Source: Lachnospiraceae bacterium
GTDB taxonomy: Bacteria > Bacillota > Clostridia > Lachnospirales > Lachnospiraceae
Length of the DNA: 55,365 nt
Assembly: GCA_022768745.1 (NCBI GenBank)
Contig: JALELK010000071.1
Coordinates: forward strand, 1-55,365
Reading direction: 5' to 3'
Shown here: piece by piece, positions 55,249 through 55,365 of the stretch
How positions within the stretch are numbered: the first letter of the stretch is position 1
Layout of the letters: every line of letters starts with the position of its first letter
The notes under the pieces: model-generated
Database searches by the model: none
Told to the model about the DNA's origin: nothing
The model's input: the letters and a program-made list of their open reading frames with translations, nothing else
Position numbers and translations under genes: made by a program

Positions 55249-55365
55249 CACATCTAATGCCATCATCAGACAAAAGCCTATCATAAAAAAGATGGTGGCT
55301 TCATTTGAATGTGTTCCCTCTGCCATCTCCGGCACCAGTTCCTCAATCACTACATACATCATAGC
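55237..55365 (-). CDS. C-terminus of a ZIP-family metal transporter (runs off the window)
   Basis: The last 42 codons read AMMYVVIEELVPEMAEGTHS then GFCLMMALDVGLS before TAG. The EELVPE and HS residues in consecutive helices are typical of ZIP transporters such as ZupT, which import Zn2+ or other divalent metals. The upstream part is outside the window. Confidence 0.85.
   Translation of the reverse strand, partial: AMMYVVIEELVPEMAEGTHSNEATIFFMIGFCLMMALDVGLS

Noticed and set aside
1-55365. CRISPR arrays, prophage, rRNA operon, toxin-antitoxin pairs
   Set aside because: No regularly spaced direct repeats, no phage or integrase genes, no rRNA sequence and no recognisable toxin-antitoxin pair were found.

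Overview
The window looks like chromosomal DNA of a low-to-mid GC, Gram-positive anaerobe of the Clostridia, most likely Lachnospiraceae. The evidence is strong GGAGG-type ribosome binding sites, a type III glutamine synthetase, an HprK/Crh-like pair, a rapZ-whiA-crh gene order, a hybrid cluster protein with a CRP/FNR-type regulator, and several MATE and cyclic-di-GMP genes. No phage, insertion sequence, rRNA or CRISPR array is visible.

Layout. 1-878: start of a membrane-protein gene, a ~500-bp palindrome (E1) and a tRNA-Gln(CTG). 875-4325: divergent yigZ and a class A penicillin-binding protein. 4479-21757 is a long minus-strand block: glutamine synthetase, aldolase, lipid kinase, crh-like, whiA, rapZ, murB, M18 aminopeptidase, hprK, uvrC, ftsH, a sodium/proline symporter and a polar amino-acid ABC importer. 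21801-28704: a second ABC importer (TrpXYZ type), a CorA-like transporter, a chemotaxis receptor and a MATE pump. 28849-36255: a small hairpin locus (E4), an unknown protein, a MATE pump and three cyclic-di-GMP proteins in a row, one of them a PTS EIIC fused to an EAL domain. 36432-38270: a GH2 glycosidase. 38315-41708: hcp, its regulator and a D-lactate dehydrogenase-like gene. 41798-46359: housekeeping genes ending in a 4Fe-4S protein. 46387-46895: palindrome E2. 46951-51814: a hybrid histidine kinase, then cysK and metY behind a cysteine-rich leader peptide and paired operators. 51816-54329: an AlkD-like protein, a small bis-His membrane protein, palindrome E3 and a tRNA-dihydrouridine synthase. 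54331-55167: remains of an iron/heme-uptake operon. 55237-55365: end of a ZIP metal transporter.

The most unusual content is three intergenic palindromes of nearly equal size (497, 509 and 502 bp). Each folds end to end into one long hairpin with near-perfect outer arms of 53-96 bp whose sequence is specific to the locus, and an imperfectly paired interior. E2 and E3 share motifs at matching positions: TTCGAC, then CTGCCTTA 59 nt later, a 143/144-nt apical domain, and TTAGGCAGACTAGAA. E2 begins about 14 nt downstream of a predicted start site, so it would be the 5' leader of the 4Fe-4S gene. E3 carries an outward-facing TATAAT box at each tip.

Two regulatory systems can be read directly. A palindrome GTTGT-N4-ACAAC occurs three times, each time exactly 34.5 bp from its centre to the last base of a -10 hexamer. 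It precedes hcp, the lactate dehydrogenase-like gene and the 4Fe-4S gene, and so defines a small regulon probably run by the CRP/FNR-type protein next to hcp. The metY-cysK operon has a canonical promoter flanked by two TTTCCTA-N9-TAGGAAA-like operators and a 36-residue leader peptide ending in FCCTYIC, followed by an intrinsic terminator and a possible antiterminator. This suggests repression plus cysteine-dependent attenuation.
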